Source: Clostridiaceae bacterium (GTDB lineage Bacteria; Bacillota; Clostridia; DSM-8532). Taken from it: DNA of 64,000 nt. The DNA is taken from NCBI GenBank assembly GCA_012719545.1, contig JAAYAD010000054.1:30659-94658 (forward strand), in the 5' to 3' direction. A program made the translations under genes and the position numbers. The notes below the pieces were generated by a model that saw nothing but the letters and a program-made list of their open reading frames with translations, searched no databases and was not told the DNA's origin. Of the stretch, positions 26,083 to 34,590 are shown piece by piece (the first letter of the stretch is position 1; every line of letters begins with the position of its first letter).

Positions 26083-26140
26083 AAAAAGCTGCCATGCATT
26101 GTGAGCCTTCTTACTGGTTCACACAATCCGGCAGCTTTCG
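26083..26140 (-). terminator. Terminator of the FGGY kinase gene
   Basis: On the minus strand AAAGCTGCC, an internal GTGTGAACC/GGCTCACA stem and GGCAGCTTT form a long hairpin followed by TTTTTATG. It starts about 20 bases after the kinase stop. Confidence 0.85.
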
Positions 26141-26160
26141 AAAGTCAATTATCTTTTATA

Positions 26161-27768
26161 TTATTTAAAAGTATCTACCGCTGCTCTCTCAACAGCAAGA
26201 CCCTTAATATAGCGTTCCATAAACTTATTGAAGCCTTTTACATCCTCAGAATCTGGTTCAACAACAGTTCTGTTGCTTTCAGCAAAGACTTTTTCATTAA
26301 GAAATGCTTCCAATGACTGATTATTTTGCCTGTTAACCATATAGGAAGCAAGCAGAGAAATACCCCATGCTCCGCCTTCTCCTGCTGTCTCCATAACTGC
26401 CACAGGAACACCGAAGCAGGCAGCCATAATCTTCTGGCCAACTTCTCTAGTCTTGAAAAATCCTCCATGGCCAAGGATTTCATCAACCTGAACAGATTCC
26501 TTGTTAAAGAGAATATCAAGGCCTATTTTCAATGCACCCAATGAAGTAAACAGGTTTGTTCTCATAAAATTGGCCAGATTGAAATTGCTTCCTGGCAGGC
26601 GCATAAACATTGGGCGTCCTTCCTCAAAATTGGTTATGTGTTCTCCCGAAATATAGCCATAAGCCAGCAGTCCTCCGCAGTCAGCATCCCCTTTAAGAGC
26701 CATATTCAGCAATGTATCATACAGTTCTGCCTTGCTGACATTCATACCCAGTGCTTTTACCGCCTCGCCAAACAGCTTCACCCATTGATCATAATCGGAT
26801 GTGCAGTTGTTTGAATGGACCATTGCCACAAGCTGGCCTGTAGGAGTTGTTACAAGGTCTATTTCAGGGTAAACCGAAGAAAGTTCTTTTTCGAGAACTA
26901 TCATGGCAAACACGGAAGTTCCGGCAGATACATTTCCGGTTCTCGGTACTATGCTGTTTGTTGCTACCATTCCGGTACCGGCATCTCCCTCAGGAGGGCA
27001 TAATGGAATTCCGCTTTCCAACTGACCTGTTTCATCAAGGAGCCGGGCTCCCTCATCTGTCAAAAATCCAGCTTCGCTGCCGGCTGTAAGAACATCGGGC
27101 AATATATCCTGCAAAGACCATGGATACTTCTTTTCACTTATAAGATTGTTGAATTTGTCTATCATGTTTTTATTGTAGTCTTTTGTTGCAAGGTCAATTG
27201 GGAAAACTCCAGAAGCTTCGCCTATTCCAAGGACTTTTCGCCCTGTAAGTTTCCAATGAATATACCCCGCAAGGGTTGTCATAAAATCTATATCCTTAAC
27301 GTGTTTCTCTCCATTCAATATAGCCTGGTAAAGATGTGCAATACTCCATCTCTGGGGAATGGGATAATTAAAAAGCTCTGTCAAAGCCTCGGAAGCCTGG
27401 CCTGTAATATTGTTGCGCCAGGTACGGAATGGGGTCAAAAGCTCACCGTTTTTGTCAAATACCATATAGCCATGCATCATTCCGCTCAGGCCAATTGCTT
27501 TAACCTTTGTTACAGATACGCCAAATTGTTCTTTTACATTGTCTATCATATTCCGGTAGCTTTTTCTGATACCGTTCCATATATCATCCAGGCTGTAGGT
27601 CCATATATTTTCAACATAACTGTTTTCCCAATCATGGTTTCCTGCGGCAATGGGCATGTTGTATTCATCCGTCATTACCGTTTTTATTCTTGTAGAACCA
27701 AGTTCAATTCCTATTACTGTTTGTCCATTGATAATGGAATTTTTGATATCTTCCGGCTTACGGGGCAT
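26161..27768 (-). CDS. araK: FGGY carbohydrate kinase, probable L-ribulokinase (AraK type)
   Basis: 535 residues, a two-domain FGGY sugar kinase. The N-terminal phosphate loop reads [15 protein letters not shown], the substrate region [13 protein letters not shown] and FRTWRN, the catalytic Asp lies in [11 protein letters not shown] near 268, the ATP-binding [11 protein letters not shown] follows, and the adenosine-binding GHGGFF and [14 protein letters not shown] are near 430-470. It resembles the clostridial kinase group to which Clostridium acetobutylicum AraK (ribulokinase) belongs, not classical Bacillus AraB. Two AraR-like operators upstream support a role in L-arabinose use: L-ribulose to L-ribulose 5-phosphate. 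No other ara genes are in the window. GGAGGAAGGA precedes the ATG. Confidence 0.75.
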   Translation of the reverse strand: MPRKPEDIKNSIINGQTVIGIELGSTRIKTVMTDEYNMPIAAGNHDWENSYVENIWTYSLDDIWNGIRKSYRNMIDNVKEQFGVSVTKVKAIGLSGMMHGYMVFDKNGELLTPFRTWRNNITGQASEALTELFNYPIPQRWSIAHLYQAILNGEKHVKDIDFMTTLAGYIHWKLTGRKVLGIGEASGVFPIDLATKDYNKNMIDKFNNLISEKKYPWSLQDILPDVLTAGSEAGFLTDEGARLLDETGQLESGIPLCPPEGDAGTGMVATNSIVPRTGNVSAGTSVFAMIVLEKELSSVYPEIDLVTTPTGQLVAMVHSNNCTSDYDQWVKLFGEAVKALGMNVSKAELYDTLLNMALKGDADCGGLLAYGYISGEHITNFEEGRPMFMRLPGSNFNLANFMRTNLFTSLGALKIGLDILFNKESVQVDEILGHGGFFKTREVGQKIMAACFGVPVAVMETAGEGGAWGISLLASYMVNRQNNQSLEAFLNEKVFAESNRTVVEPDSEDVKGFNKFMERYIKGLAVERAAVDTFK

Positions 27769-27897
27769 ATTCCTTCCTCCATTCTTATTATGTGGTCTAT
27801 TATAAATTATGAAATATATATAGCGGCTTATTAGAGTCTTTAGATTAATATAAATATTTGACCTTAGTAAGCCCCCACTCCGCGCTTTTTAGACACC

Positions 27898-27919
27898 ACT
27901 TGTATAAACAAGTATTATA
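27898..27919 (-). promoter_or_regulatory. araK promoter -10 with adjacent AraR-like operator
   Basis: TATAAT (minus strand, 27919-27914) is followed directly by the inverted repeat ACTTGT-ATAA-ACAAGT (27898-27913), so the operator covers the expected start site. The TTGT-N4-ACAA geometry equals that of the second site at 28009-28020. The -35 (TTCAAA) is weak. Confidence 0.5.
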
Positions 27920-28008
27920 ATTTATAAATACCATTCTTTGAAACCATACAGTTTTTTTACACTTTGAGCATAACAAATTCCATGTATTTTTTCAACAGCA
28001 AAAACAGG

Positions 28009-28020
28009 TTGTACGTACAA
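28009..28020. promoter_or_regulatory. AraR operator, consensus-like
   Basis: TTGTACGTACAA is a perfect 12-bp palindrome matching the core of the Bacillus/Clostridium AraR box (ATTTGTACGTACAAAT). It lies 240 bases upstream of the kinase ATG and about 109 bases from the promoter-proximal site, an arrangement compatible with repression by looping. Confidence 0.6.
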
Positions 28021-28047
28021 TTTCAAACGTTAAAAGGTTATGTTATT

Positions 28048-28081
28048 GAAAAAGGAACTGTCCCGTTTAAGAACAGTTCCC
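28048..28081 (-). terminator. Terminator of the DUF2680 gene
   Basis: GGAACTGT at 28054-28061 pairs with ACAGTTCC at 28073-28080; the minus strand continues TTTTTC. It lies 10 bases beyond the gene's stop. Confidence 0.85.
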
Positions 28082-28090
28082 CAATGTTAT

Positions 28091-28552
28091 TTATTTTTTA
28101 TGATGGAATATGGGATAACCTTTTCCGTCCCAGCTATTGATTTTCTCAATGAACTCCTTCATCTTCTTATCGGCTTCATCCTGCTTTATTTTCCCCTTCT
28201 TAACCATCTCAGCCATGCGGTCTTTATACTTGTTTATCAGTACTTCTCTCTTCTTTTCAAGGGGGAGGTTCTGGAATTCCTTAATTTCTTCTATCTTTTT
28301 GTCTATCTTCTCTATTGCTTTTTGTGCCACATCTTTGTCTATTTTGCCTTCCTGCATCAATTTAAGTATTCTGCTCTTTTTCTCTTCCAAAAATTTTATT
28401 GGATCCTTTTTGAACTCTTCCCCTCTCTTATCTTTGCATCTTTCGCAATGGTCTATTTTTTTATCCAATGGCATGGCTGCAGCAGGAGACACTATTGCAG
28501 CGGACGTTGCAATTGCAAGAGCTATTGCTGCCGCTGCCGCAATTTTTTTCAT
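28091..28552 (-). CDS. Secreted DUF2680 family protein
   Basis: 153 residues with a signal peptide: MKKIAAAAAIALAIATSAAI, then an AAA cleavage region near residue 26. The mature protein is highly charged and helical, with a CERC motif right after the signal and repeated EGKIDKDVAQKAIEKIDKK and KGKIKQDEADKKMKEF units, the DUF2680 hallmark of short helix-turn-helix repeats. Function unknown; the CxxC could form a disulfide or bind metal outside the cell. GGAGGTGG precedes the ATG at 28552, and upstream residues in the longer frame are noncoding. It is monocistronic with its own terminator. Confidence 0.82.
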   Translation of the reverse strand: MKKIAAAAAIALAIATSAAIVSPAAAMPLDKKIDHCERCKDKRGEEFKKDPIKFLEEKKSRILKLMQEGKIDKDVAQKAIEKIDKKIEEIKEFQNLPLEKKREVLINKYKDRMAEMVKKGKIKQDEADKKMKEFIEKINSWDGKGYPIFHHKK

Positions 28553-28650
28553 ACCACCACCTCCTGATATTATTTTTCCCCGTGGGGACAATATCATAGG
28601 TGACAATATATTAATGTAATGAAGAATGCTTCTATGGAGCTATCTTCCGG

Positions 28651-29244
28651 TCAATTGAGCTCATCCAGAGTAAGCCGGAAATTCTCAATAAAATGATCCA
28701 TAAAATACTTAACTTCGGGAAGCGTAATATCATTAATTTTTTTAAGTATAGCCTGTTCGGCCTTTTTAAACTCGCCGTTTCCTGCCTTTAGCTCTTCAAT
28801 GCATTTTATGTAAGCGCAAATGCGGTCAGCAGCTTTAATGAGCTGTCCTTCACAGCTCTCCTCATCAAAAAAGAGAATTGAGCGGTATTCTTCCTTTAAA
28901 TCTTCGGGCAAAAGTGAAAGGAGTTTTTCCTTTGATACAGCCTCAAGGCTCTTGTAAGCCCTGCTTATTTCAGGGTTATAATACTTTATTGGTGTTGGAA
29001 GGTCTCCGGTAATTGTTTCATTGCAGTCATGGAAAATTGCAAGCAGTGCTACTTTTTCAGGATTAACACTGCCTTCAAAATATTTATTTTTAATTAACGC
29101 AAGGGCATGGGCTATCATGGCGGCCTGAAGACTGTGCTCCTGGATATTTTCACTTGCCACATTCCTCATAAGGCTCCATCTGTATATATGCCTCATTCTT
29201 GACAAAAAAGCAAAAAAGCTGTACTGTTGGCTGTTTTTATTCAT
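28651..29244 (-). CDS. yfbR: 5'-deoxynucleotidase, YfbR-like HD hydrolase
   Basis: 197 residues of the HD phosphohydrolase superfamily. The metal ligands are visible: His in ENIQEHSLQAA near 37, the HD pair in IFHDCNETITGDLPTPIKYY near 73-74, and the last Asp in LIKAADRICAYI near 140. This exact HDCNE-x-x-TGDLPTP signature is characteristic of YfbR, which removes phosphate from 2'-deoxynucleoside monophosphates. GAGGT lies 7 bases before the ATG. It is downstream of murA in the same direction, with a weak hairpin between them. Confidence 0.88.
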   Translation of the reverse strand: MNKNSQQYSFFAFLSRMRHIYRWSLMRNVASENIQEHSLQAAMIAHALALIKNKYFEGSVNPEKVALLAIFHDCNETITGDLPTPIKYYNPEISRAYKSLEAVSKEKLLSLLPEDLKEEYRSILFFDEESCEGQLIKAADRICAYIKCIEELKAGNGEFKKAEQAILKKINDITLPEVKYFMDHFIENFRLTLDELN

Positions 29245-29271
29245 AATAATACCTCAGCTAAATTTATATAA

Positions 29272-29296
29272 TTTAAGGGGCTTCATGCCCCTTAAA
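29272..29296 (-). terminator. Hairpin between murA and yfbR
   Basis: TTTAAGGGGC at 29272-29281 pairs perfectly with GCCCCTTAAA at 29287-29296 around a 5-base loop. The minus strand continues TTATATAAATTT, so it may be a leaky terminator of murA ahead of yfbR. Confidence 0.55.
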
Positions 29297-29300
29297 TGCC

Positions 29301-30563
29301 TTATTGAACCCGTCTGATGTCGGCTCCAAGCCTCTGAAATTTATTCTCTATGAATTCATATCCCCTGTCAATATGGTGGATATCCAATACCTCGGTAACG
29401 CCATTTGCCGCAAGTCCGGCAATTACAAGGGCTGCTCCTGCCCTTAGGTCGGTTGCCCTCACCTGTGCTCCCTGCAATTTTTCTGAGCCCTCAATAATGG
29501 CGGTGCGTCCATCCAGCCTTATCTGGGCTCCCATTCTTTTTAACTCGTTTACGTGCATAAACCTGTTTTCAAATATTGTTTCCACAATCATGCTGGTGCC
29601 TTCGGCAAAGCAAAGATAGGCAGAAAACTGGGCCTGCATATCTGTTGGAAAACCCGGAAACGGGTGGGTTTTTATGTCTACCGCTGTTGGACGGCCAGAG
29701 CTCTTTACGCAAATTTCAGAAACACCTTCAATGACCTCTACGCCAGACTCTCTGAGCTTTGCTGTGACAGGTTTTAAATGCTCGGGAACTACATTGGTAA
29801 GGGTAACATCCCCTCCTGTTAAGGCAGCTGCGGTCATTATGGTTCCCGCTTCAATCCGATCGGGCATTATGGTATGCTCCACACCATGAACTTTCTCAAC
29901 TCCCTCTATTACTATGGTGTCTGTTCCGGCTCCCGAAATGCGGGCTCCCATCTTTGTCAGCATAGAAGCAAGATCAACTATTTCAGGCTCGGAAGCAGCA
30001 TTTTCTATAATAGTTCTCCCTTCTGCCAGAACAGCTCCGATCAGCAAATTTTCGGTAGCCCCTACACTTGGAAAGTCCAGATATATATTGGCTCCTTTCA
30101 GCTTTCCGTCAGGACATCTGGCTTCAACATAGCCGTGACCGGTTGTTATTTCTGCCCCCATGGCTTCAAAGCCTTTTAAATGCAGGTCCACAGGCCTGCT
30201 GCCAATTGGACAGCCCCCAGGAAGCGCTACTTTGGCAACACCTTTTCTTGCCAGCAATGAGCCTAATACCAAAAAAGAAGCCCTTAACTTGCTGACCAGC
30301 TCATAGTCTGCTGTATGTCCTGTCAGTTGGGGTGTGGATATGGAAATCTTTCTTGCCCTTCCGTTTACCTCTACATTTGCCCCCAAATTTGAAACCAGCT
30401 CACACATACCCGATACATCGTCAAGGCCGGGAATTTGCTTTAAAACGCATTCTTCAGTGGTTAACAGGCATGCCGAAATAATGGGAAGAATGGCATTTTT
30501 TGAACTAGAAACAGAAACAGTACCGGATAAGGGCTTGCCGCCTTTAATAACAAAAGCTCCCAT
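29301..30563 (-). CDS. murA: UDP-N-acetylglucosamine 1-carboxyvinyltransferase
   Basis: 420 residues, EPSP-synthase-like fold, the first committed step of peptidoglycan synthesis. The N-terminus GGKPLSGTVSVSSSKNAILPI matches, although the usual GA after the catalytic Lys/Asn is replaced by SS, and the active-site loop LPGGCPIGSRPVDLHLKG near 110-125 keeps the Cys attacked by fosfomycin. The substrate-binding Asp is in PDRIEAGTIM and the C-terminal DLRAGAALVIAGL is intact. AAGGTGA precedes the ATG at 30563; the GTG three codons earlier overlaps the SD. Clostridia often have two murA paralogues, and which one this is cannot be decided. It follows the giant FN3 gene by 133 bases. Confidence 0.93.
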   Translation of the reverse strand: MGAFVIKGGKPLSGTVSVSSSKNAILPIISACLLTTEECVLKQIPGLDDVSGMCELVSNLGANVEVNGRARKISISTPQLTGHTADYELVSKLRASFLVLGSLLARKGVAKVALPGGCPIGSRPVDLHLKGFEAMGAEITTGHGYVEARCPDGKLKGANIYLDFPSVGATENLLIGAVLAEGRTIIENAASEPEIVDLASMLTKMGARISGAGTDTIVIEGVEKVHGVEHTIMPDRIEAGTIMTAAALTGGDVTLTNVVPEHLKPVTAKLRESGVEVIEGVSEICVKSSGRPTAVDIKTHPFPGFPTDMQAQFSAYLCFAEGTSMIVETIFENRFMHVNELKRMGAQIRLDGRTAIIEGSEKLQGAQVRATDLRAGAALVIAGLAANGVTEVLDIHHIDRGYEFIENKFQRLGADIRRVQ

Positions 30564-30696
30564 ACCAATCACCTTCCAATTTTTTAATTTTCGATATGTA
30601 ATGCTTTTGTTATTAGTATTTTCTTATCGGTACCGTTTACACGTGGTAAAACAAACTTAAATTCCAAAGCAATTTTTAAGTATAAAAACGCAAATT

Positions 30697-33600
30697 TCAA
30701 ATTTCGCCGCAAAGCTGCAAAATTCGTTCAAGCATTACTATGAAATCGCCGTAAGTAACCGGTTTTTCAGGATAGGCAAGATTTAGTCCATTTCCCTGAA
30801 TTATGGCATTTTCGATCGCAAACCTGAAATCATTCAGGTATTTGCTTTCAACTTTTGAAAGATCCTGATATTGCGCCCATACGGTCGGCTTTACAGGGAT
30901 TGCTTTATCGCGTGTTTTGAATCTGTACAGCGATACGAGCATATGAATGGCCTTGTCACGTCTGGCGTAAGTGCCATTTAACTCCGACAGTGATGAAATC
31001 AGATTTGCCTGCAGGGCTTTTTGTCCCATGTCATACTCTGTATATTCTGCTCCAATAACGTCCAGAATACACTTTAAAATTCCATTTGGCGAAATGTTAT
31101 TGTTATAGGCAAACGATTTTCCTTCAAGGCTTTTAAGCTTGTATATCCTCTGTATGCTTTCCAGGCTTTCTTTAATATACGTCGGCACTGAAACCGGATT
31201 TGCCGGCTTAATTCCCCAAGCTGCGGCAACTATGGGGCCCGGCTTTCCAAGTTCTCCAACCACCCAGCTTTTGGCATAATCTATATAACCCGGAAGGTCA
31301 TACCAGCTGGAATTGTTATAGCTGTAAACCTTCACCTGACCCTGAAGATATTGAGATGCATTGTCCAGGGGAAGCTCAACCCGCAACGGATGAATAAGAT
31401 TATTGATTGAATACTGACCGTTAAGATACATAAGCTTTAAGTCCGTTACCTGGGTTTTTGCGTCCATATACGATGAAAGCTTATAGGTGGTAACAGGTGA
31501 TACCGACTCTATTCTGATGCTGAAATTATTATTTTTTCCCTTTTGCTTAAAGTACTCATCATTCTGGAATGTGCCTGAGCTTACTGTAAACTGCCCCCAT
31601 GGAAGCATTATATATAATTCCTTGTGCTGCTCTGAAAGGGCATCAAACACAACGCTCCCTATATCAATCTGGATGGTGGTTGTCCTGGCAGGCGGCTTTG
31701 AAAAGTCAAGCTTAACTATGGGACTTAATACGGAGCGAATGCGTTCTGCAAGAACGTGAGCGTTGTTACCAACTGAGGAAATTTTCCATATCCCGTTTTC
31801 CAATTTAACAGGTATAACAAGTCCGTTTCCTCCCACAGGCTCCGTTAAGTCATAGCTTCCGTCATACTCGTCCCTGCTCTTATTGGTTACAACCATTACC
31901 GTACGGGTTGGTTCACTTCTTAGTTTAGTGTTAGGGTCGTAGGCATAGAGCCTTGCATAGTACCGCCTGTTTGCAATGAGGTTTGTTACAGTGTAAGTAT
32001 CGCCGGATACATCAAAGTTTCGTGCATTGTTAAATGATGAATTATCTGCAAACTCAAGGATATAAGTAAGACCCTCTATTTCATTCCACACATAGGTTAT
32101 GGAATTTTCAGTAACACCGCCGGCACCAACCTTGACTCCAAAGCCTGTTGGCGGTGCAGGAGGCGAATATGGTTCTGTTCTTATGACAAGGGGATTACTG
32201 AAGGCGGATTCTATGGTTTGTCCATTACTCCTGCTTATGGCTTTTATCCAGAAATAATAGATTGTATCGGGTGTTAATCCCTCTATCCTTGAATAAGTCC
32301 CCTCAAGTATATCCTGATAGGAAACCTGCTTGGTTATACTTGCAGACTGGAGGTTTTCCGATGTTCCGCCCCTTATTTCGTAATCCATTCCATTAATATA
32401 GGTCCAGAACAAGTCTACATATGTGTCTCCCGCAATACCGCGAAGATCGGTAGGAACCGTAGGTGTCACAGGAATCTGAGGGATATCGGGCGGAGTTGTT
32501 ATAATAATGGGATCTGAAGGGTCCGATGAATTTCCGTTCTGGTTCTCAACTGTAATCCAGACAATATAGGCCGTGTTATGGGTAAGTCCTGTAACATCAA
32601 AGGTAAACTTCTGATCGGCCGCATTCTCAGGAATATTGGGTACAGCAACCCTTGCCTGGGGTATTTCATGGGCTTTTATATCAGGTTGCGAAAGATCACT
32701 GTAAGTAATATACTCCCCATCCCTGTTGCCGCGAAGCCTTATGACATTTATGGCATCATTGTATTTTACAACATGGGGAACAATGATCCATCCGGGAAGA
32801 TAGTTGATAATCATTGCATGGCGCTTGTCCGGGTCGTCATCCGGAAGAACCTCGTTTTCAAAATATTCATCGGCTGTGACACGCTCCCAGCGCTTAGTTT
32901 CATCGTTATAGAATGCGTGCCATCTCTTTTCCATTATCATTGTGGCTTTATTAAAGGTAATACTGTCCTCACCGGGCTTTACGCCAAAAGGCGGTGCGGA
33001 TGGCGCAATTGGCCTGTCGGTGCCTGAATCGGGCTTTGTAATAATTACCTTTACAGCCTTCTTGGAAATATAGGGCATTGTAATCATCATGCCGCTGTCA
33101 GGGTCATCAACCAGAAAATTCTTTTTGGCGTATATGACAAAATAATAGGTAGAATTGGATTTAAGTCCCACAAGGTCGTAGCGGTAACCAATTACCTTTC
33201 CTGTCAGTTTGCTTCTTATTTTATGGGCCTCGCCCATAGTAAGGTCGGAGGCAATTTTGTAGTTGGACGGAGGATTGTCAACATCCCTGATATTTTCCAA
33301 AAGGTAAATATCATAGGTCACGTCAGTATCCACAAAACCCTCTCCTGTATAGGGTACACGCCATAAAACTGACGCACCGTTGCTCTTTAGAAGATCTTCA
33401 TAATATATGGGTTCAGGATCTGCATCAGAAAATCCATCCACAAACTCCGGAGCCTCAGGCTGCTGAGGAATCTGTTCCTTTAAAGCAACCTTATTATTGG
33501 ATCTGAACTCAATGGGTGCGGGACTTCCCTGCACATATGCCTTTGCGTCTACTCTAAAGCTGTAGGTTCTGGTATCTCCTTTTTTAATTATGAACTCATA

Positions 33601-34569
33601 GCTGTCTTCATCAGGTATGAGCCTAAAAAGTGTACCCTCCTCCTGGTCGTCAATATACCTGTAAAGCTCGTATTCAACTCGTGTAAAAGTAGTTCCTTTT
33701 ACTATTGGGTTCCAGAAGAGCCTCCAGATAGCATCTCCATCATTGGTATAGCCAATCTTCTGGGCTCTCAGGAGAATATCTGTCTTGATGGTCACAGGTA
33801 TTATTTCGTCAGCTGTAACACAAGCCACATTTGGATTTGGCAAGGGTACAACCTTAATGGAATACTCACGGCCGGGAAGAGCCGAAGTATAGATATATTC
33901 AAGCTTTTTCTCCTGCATATTTACAGTTACAGGATAACCGGGTTTGCCTATTTCAGAAGCAATGATGTCCGGTATGGCTGTGGGCTGTGAGAATCCCTTG
34001 GTATCGGATATAAGAATTCTGTAATTTATGCGTCCATTAGTATCCCAGACATCGTCCCACTTAATCTTGATATTGTTTGTTCCGGGAACCAGTTCAACAG
34101 AAACATGAAGATTGGTAAGAAATTTGACAATATTTGATCTCTGGGAATCTACTTTATAAAATCCGGTTTGTGTAGTGTAGTTGTAAGAAGCTCTTACATA
34201 TGCTTCATATATGGTTCCATGCTTAATTCCCTCAGGAGTATAGTCATTTACTTCATACCCTGTTGCACTTCCGGGTAGAACTACCTGCAGTGCATCGTTT
34301 ATGACTTTTCCTGTACCATGTGCCACCTCGTTAAGACCAAAGTATATGTATCTGTCTTCAGCCTCAGGAGGGAAAGTGACAGGATCCCAGTTAAGCTGCG
34401 CAAACCATTTGTCAGTATATACATCGCTTATATATCCTATATCGGTTATCCTGTTGCGCTGAGGCGGCATCAAAACGGTTGGCTCAGCAAAGGCTGCATT
34501 TTGAAAAATCCCAAGAATTATTGCCAGCACCAGGATAAACGGTACTGTTTTCCGTAATATCTTTAGCAT
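30697..34569 (-). CDS. Giant secreted fibronectin type III protein with SLH-like end (second of two)
   Basis: 1290 residues. A signal peptide (LRKTVPFILVLAIILGIFQ, Ala-rich cleavage near 28) precedes a long array of beta-sandwich units with fibronectin type III features: a Trp near each N-terminus, and recurring TYYFVIYA, TIYYFWIKA, RRYYARLYAYDP, TAYIVWITVENQ segments with NST/PGT turns. The last 160 residues contain two or three S-layer-homology-like units (ARRDKAIHMLVSLYRF; FRFAIENAIIQGNGLNLAYPEKPVTYGDFIVMLERIL). This suggests an exported, wall-attached adhesin or surface-layer protein. ATG at 34569 has AAGGAG 8 bases upstream; a GTG three codons earlier is too close. It starts 21 bases after its paralogue. 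Confidence 0.8.
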   Translation of the reverse strand: MLKILRKTVPFILVLAIILGIFQNAAFAEPTVLMPPQRNRITDIGYISDVYTDKWFAQLNWDPVTFPPEAEDRYIYFGLNEVAHGTGKVINDALQVVLPGSATGYEVNDYTPEGIKHGTIYEAYVRASYNYTTQTGFYKVDSQRSNIVKFLTNLHVSVELVPGTNNIKIKWDDVWDTNGRINYRILISDTKGFSQPTAIPDIIASEIGKPGYPVTVNMQEKKLEYIYTSALPGREYSIKVVPLPNPNVACVTADEIIPVTIKTDILLRAQKIGYTNDGDAIWRLFWNPIVKGTTFTRVEYELYRYIDDQEEGTLFRLIPDEDSYEFIIKKGDTRTYSFRVDAKAYVQGSPAPIEFRSNNKVALKEQIPQQPEAPEFVDGFSDADPEPIYYEDLLKSNGASVLWRVPYTGEGFVDTDVTYDIYLLENIRDVDNPPSNYKIASDLTMGEAHKIRSKLTGKVIGYRYDLVGLKSNSTYYFVIYAKKNFLVDDPDSGMMITMPYISKKAVKVIITKPDSGTDRPIAPSAPPFGVKPGEDSITFNKATMIMEKRWHAFYNDETKRWERVTADEYFENEVLPDDDPDKRHAMIINYLPGWIIVPHVVKYNDAINVIRLRGNRDGEYITYSDLSQPDIKAHEIPQARVAVPNIPENAADQKFTFDVTGLTHNTAYIVWITVENQNGNSSDPSDPIIITTPPDIPQIPVTPTVPTDLRGIAGDTYVDLFWTYINGMDYEIRGGTSENLQSASITKQVSYQDILEGTYSRIEGLTPDTIYYFWIKAISRSNGQTIESAFSNPLVIRTEPYSPPAPPTGFGVKVGAGGVTENSITYVWNEIEGLTYILEFADNSSFNNARNFDVSGDTYTVTNLIANRRYYARLYAYDPNTKLRSEPTRTVMVVTNKSRDEYDGSYDLTEPVGGNGLVIPVKLENGIWKISSVGNNAHVLAERIRSVLSPIVKLDFSKPPARTTTIQIDIGSVVFDALSEQHKELYIMLPWGQFTVSSGTFQNDEYFKQKGKNNNFSIRIESVSPVTTYKLSSYMDAKTQVTDLKLMYLNGQYSINNLIHPLRVELPLDNASQYLQGQVKVYSYNNSSWYDLPGYIDYAKSWVVGELGKPGPIVAAAWGIKPANPVSVPTYIKESLESIQRIYKLKSLEGKSFAYNNNISPNGILKCILDVIGAEYTEYDMGQKALQANLISSLSELNGTYARRDKAIHMLVSLYRFKTRDKAIPVKPTVWAQYQDLSKVESKYLNDFRFAIENAIIQGNGLNLAYPEKPVTYGDFIVMLERILQLCGEI

Positions 34570-34590
34570 GGAGGTCACTCCTTAAAATTT

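Noticed and set aside
27256..27834. 192-residue plus-strand ORF
   Set aside because: Antisense of the FGGY kinase with no SD or recognisable motifs.
28137..28619. 160-residue hydrophobic plus-strand ORF
   Set aside because: Antisense of the DUF2680 gene; its hydrophobicity merely mirrors the Lys/Glu-rich codons.
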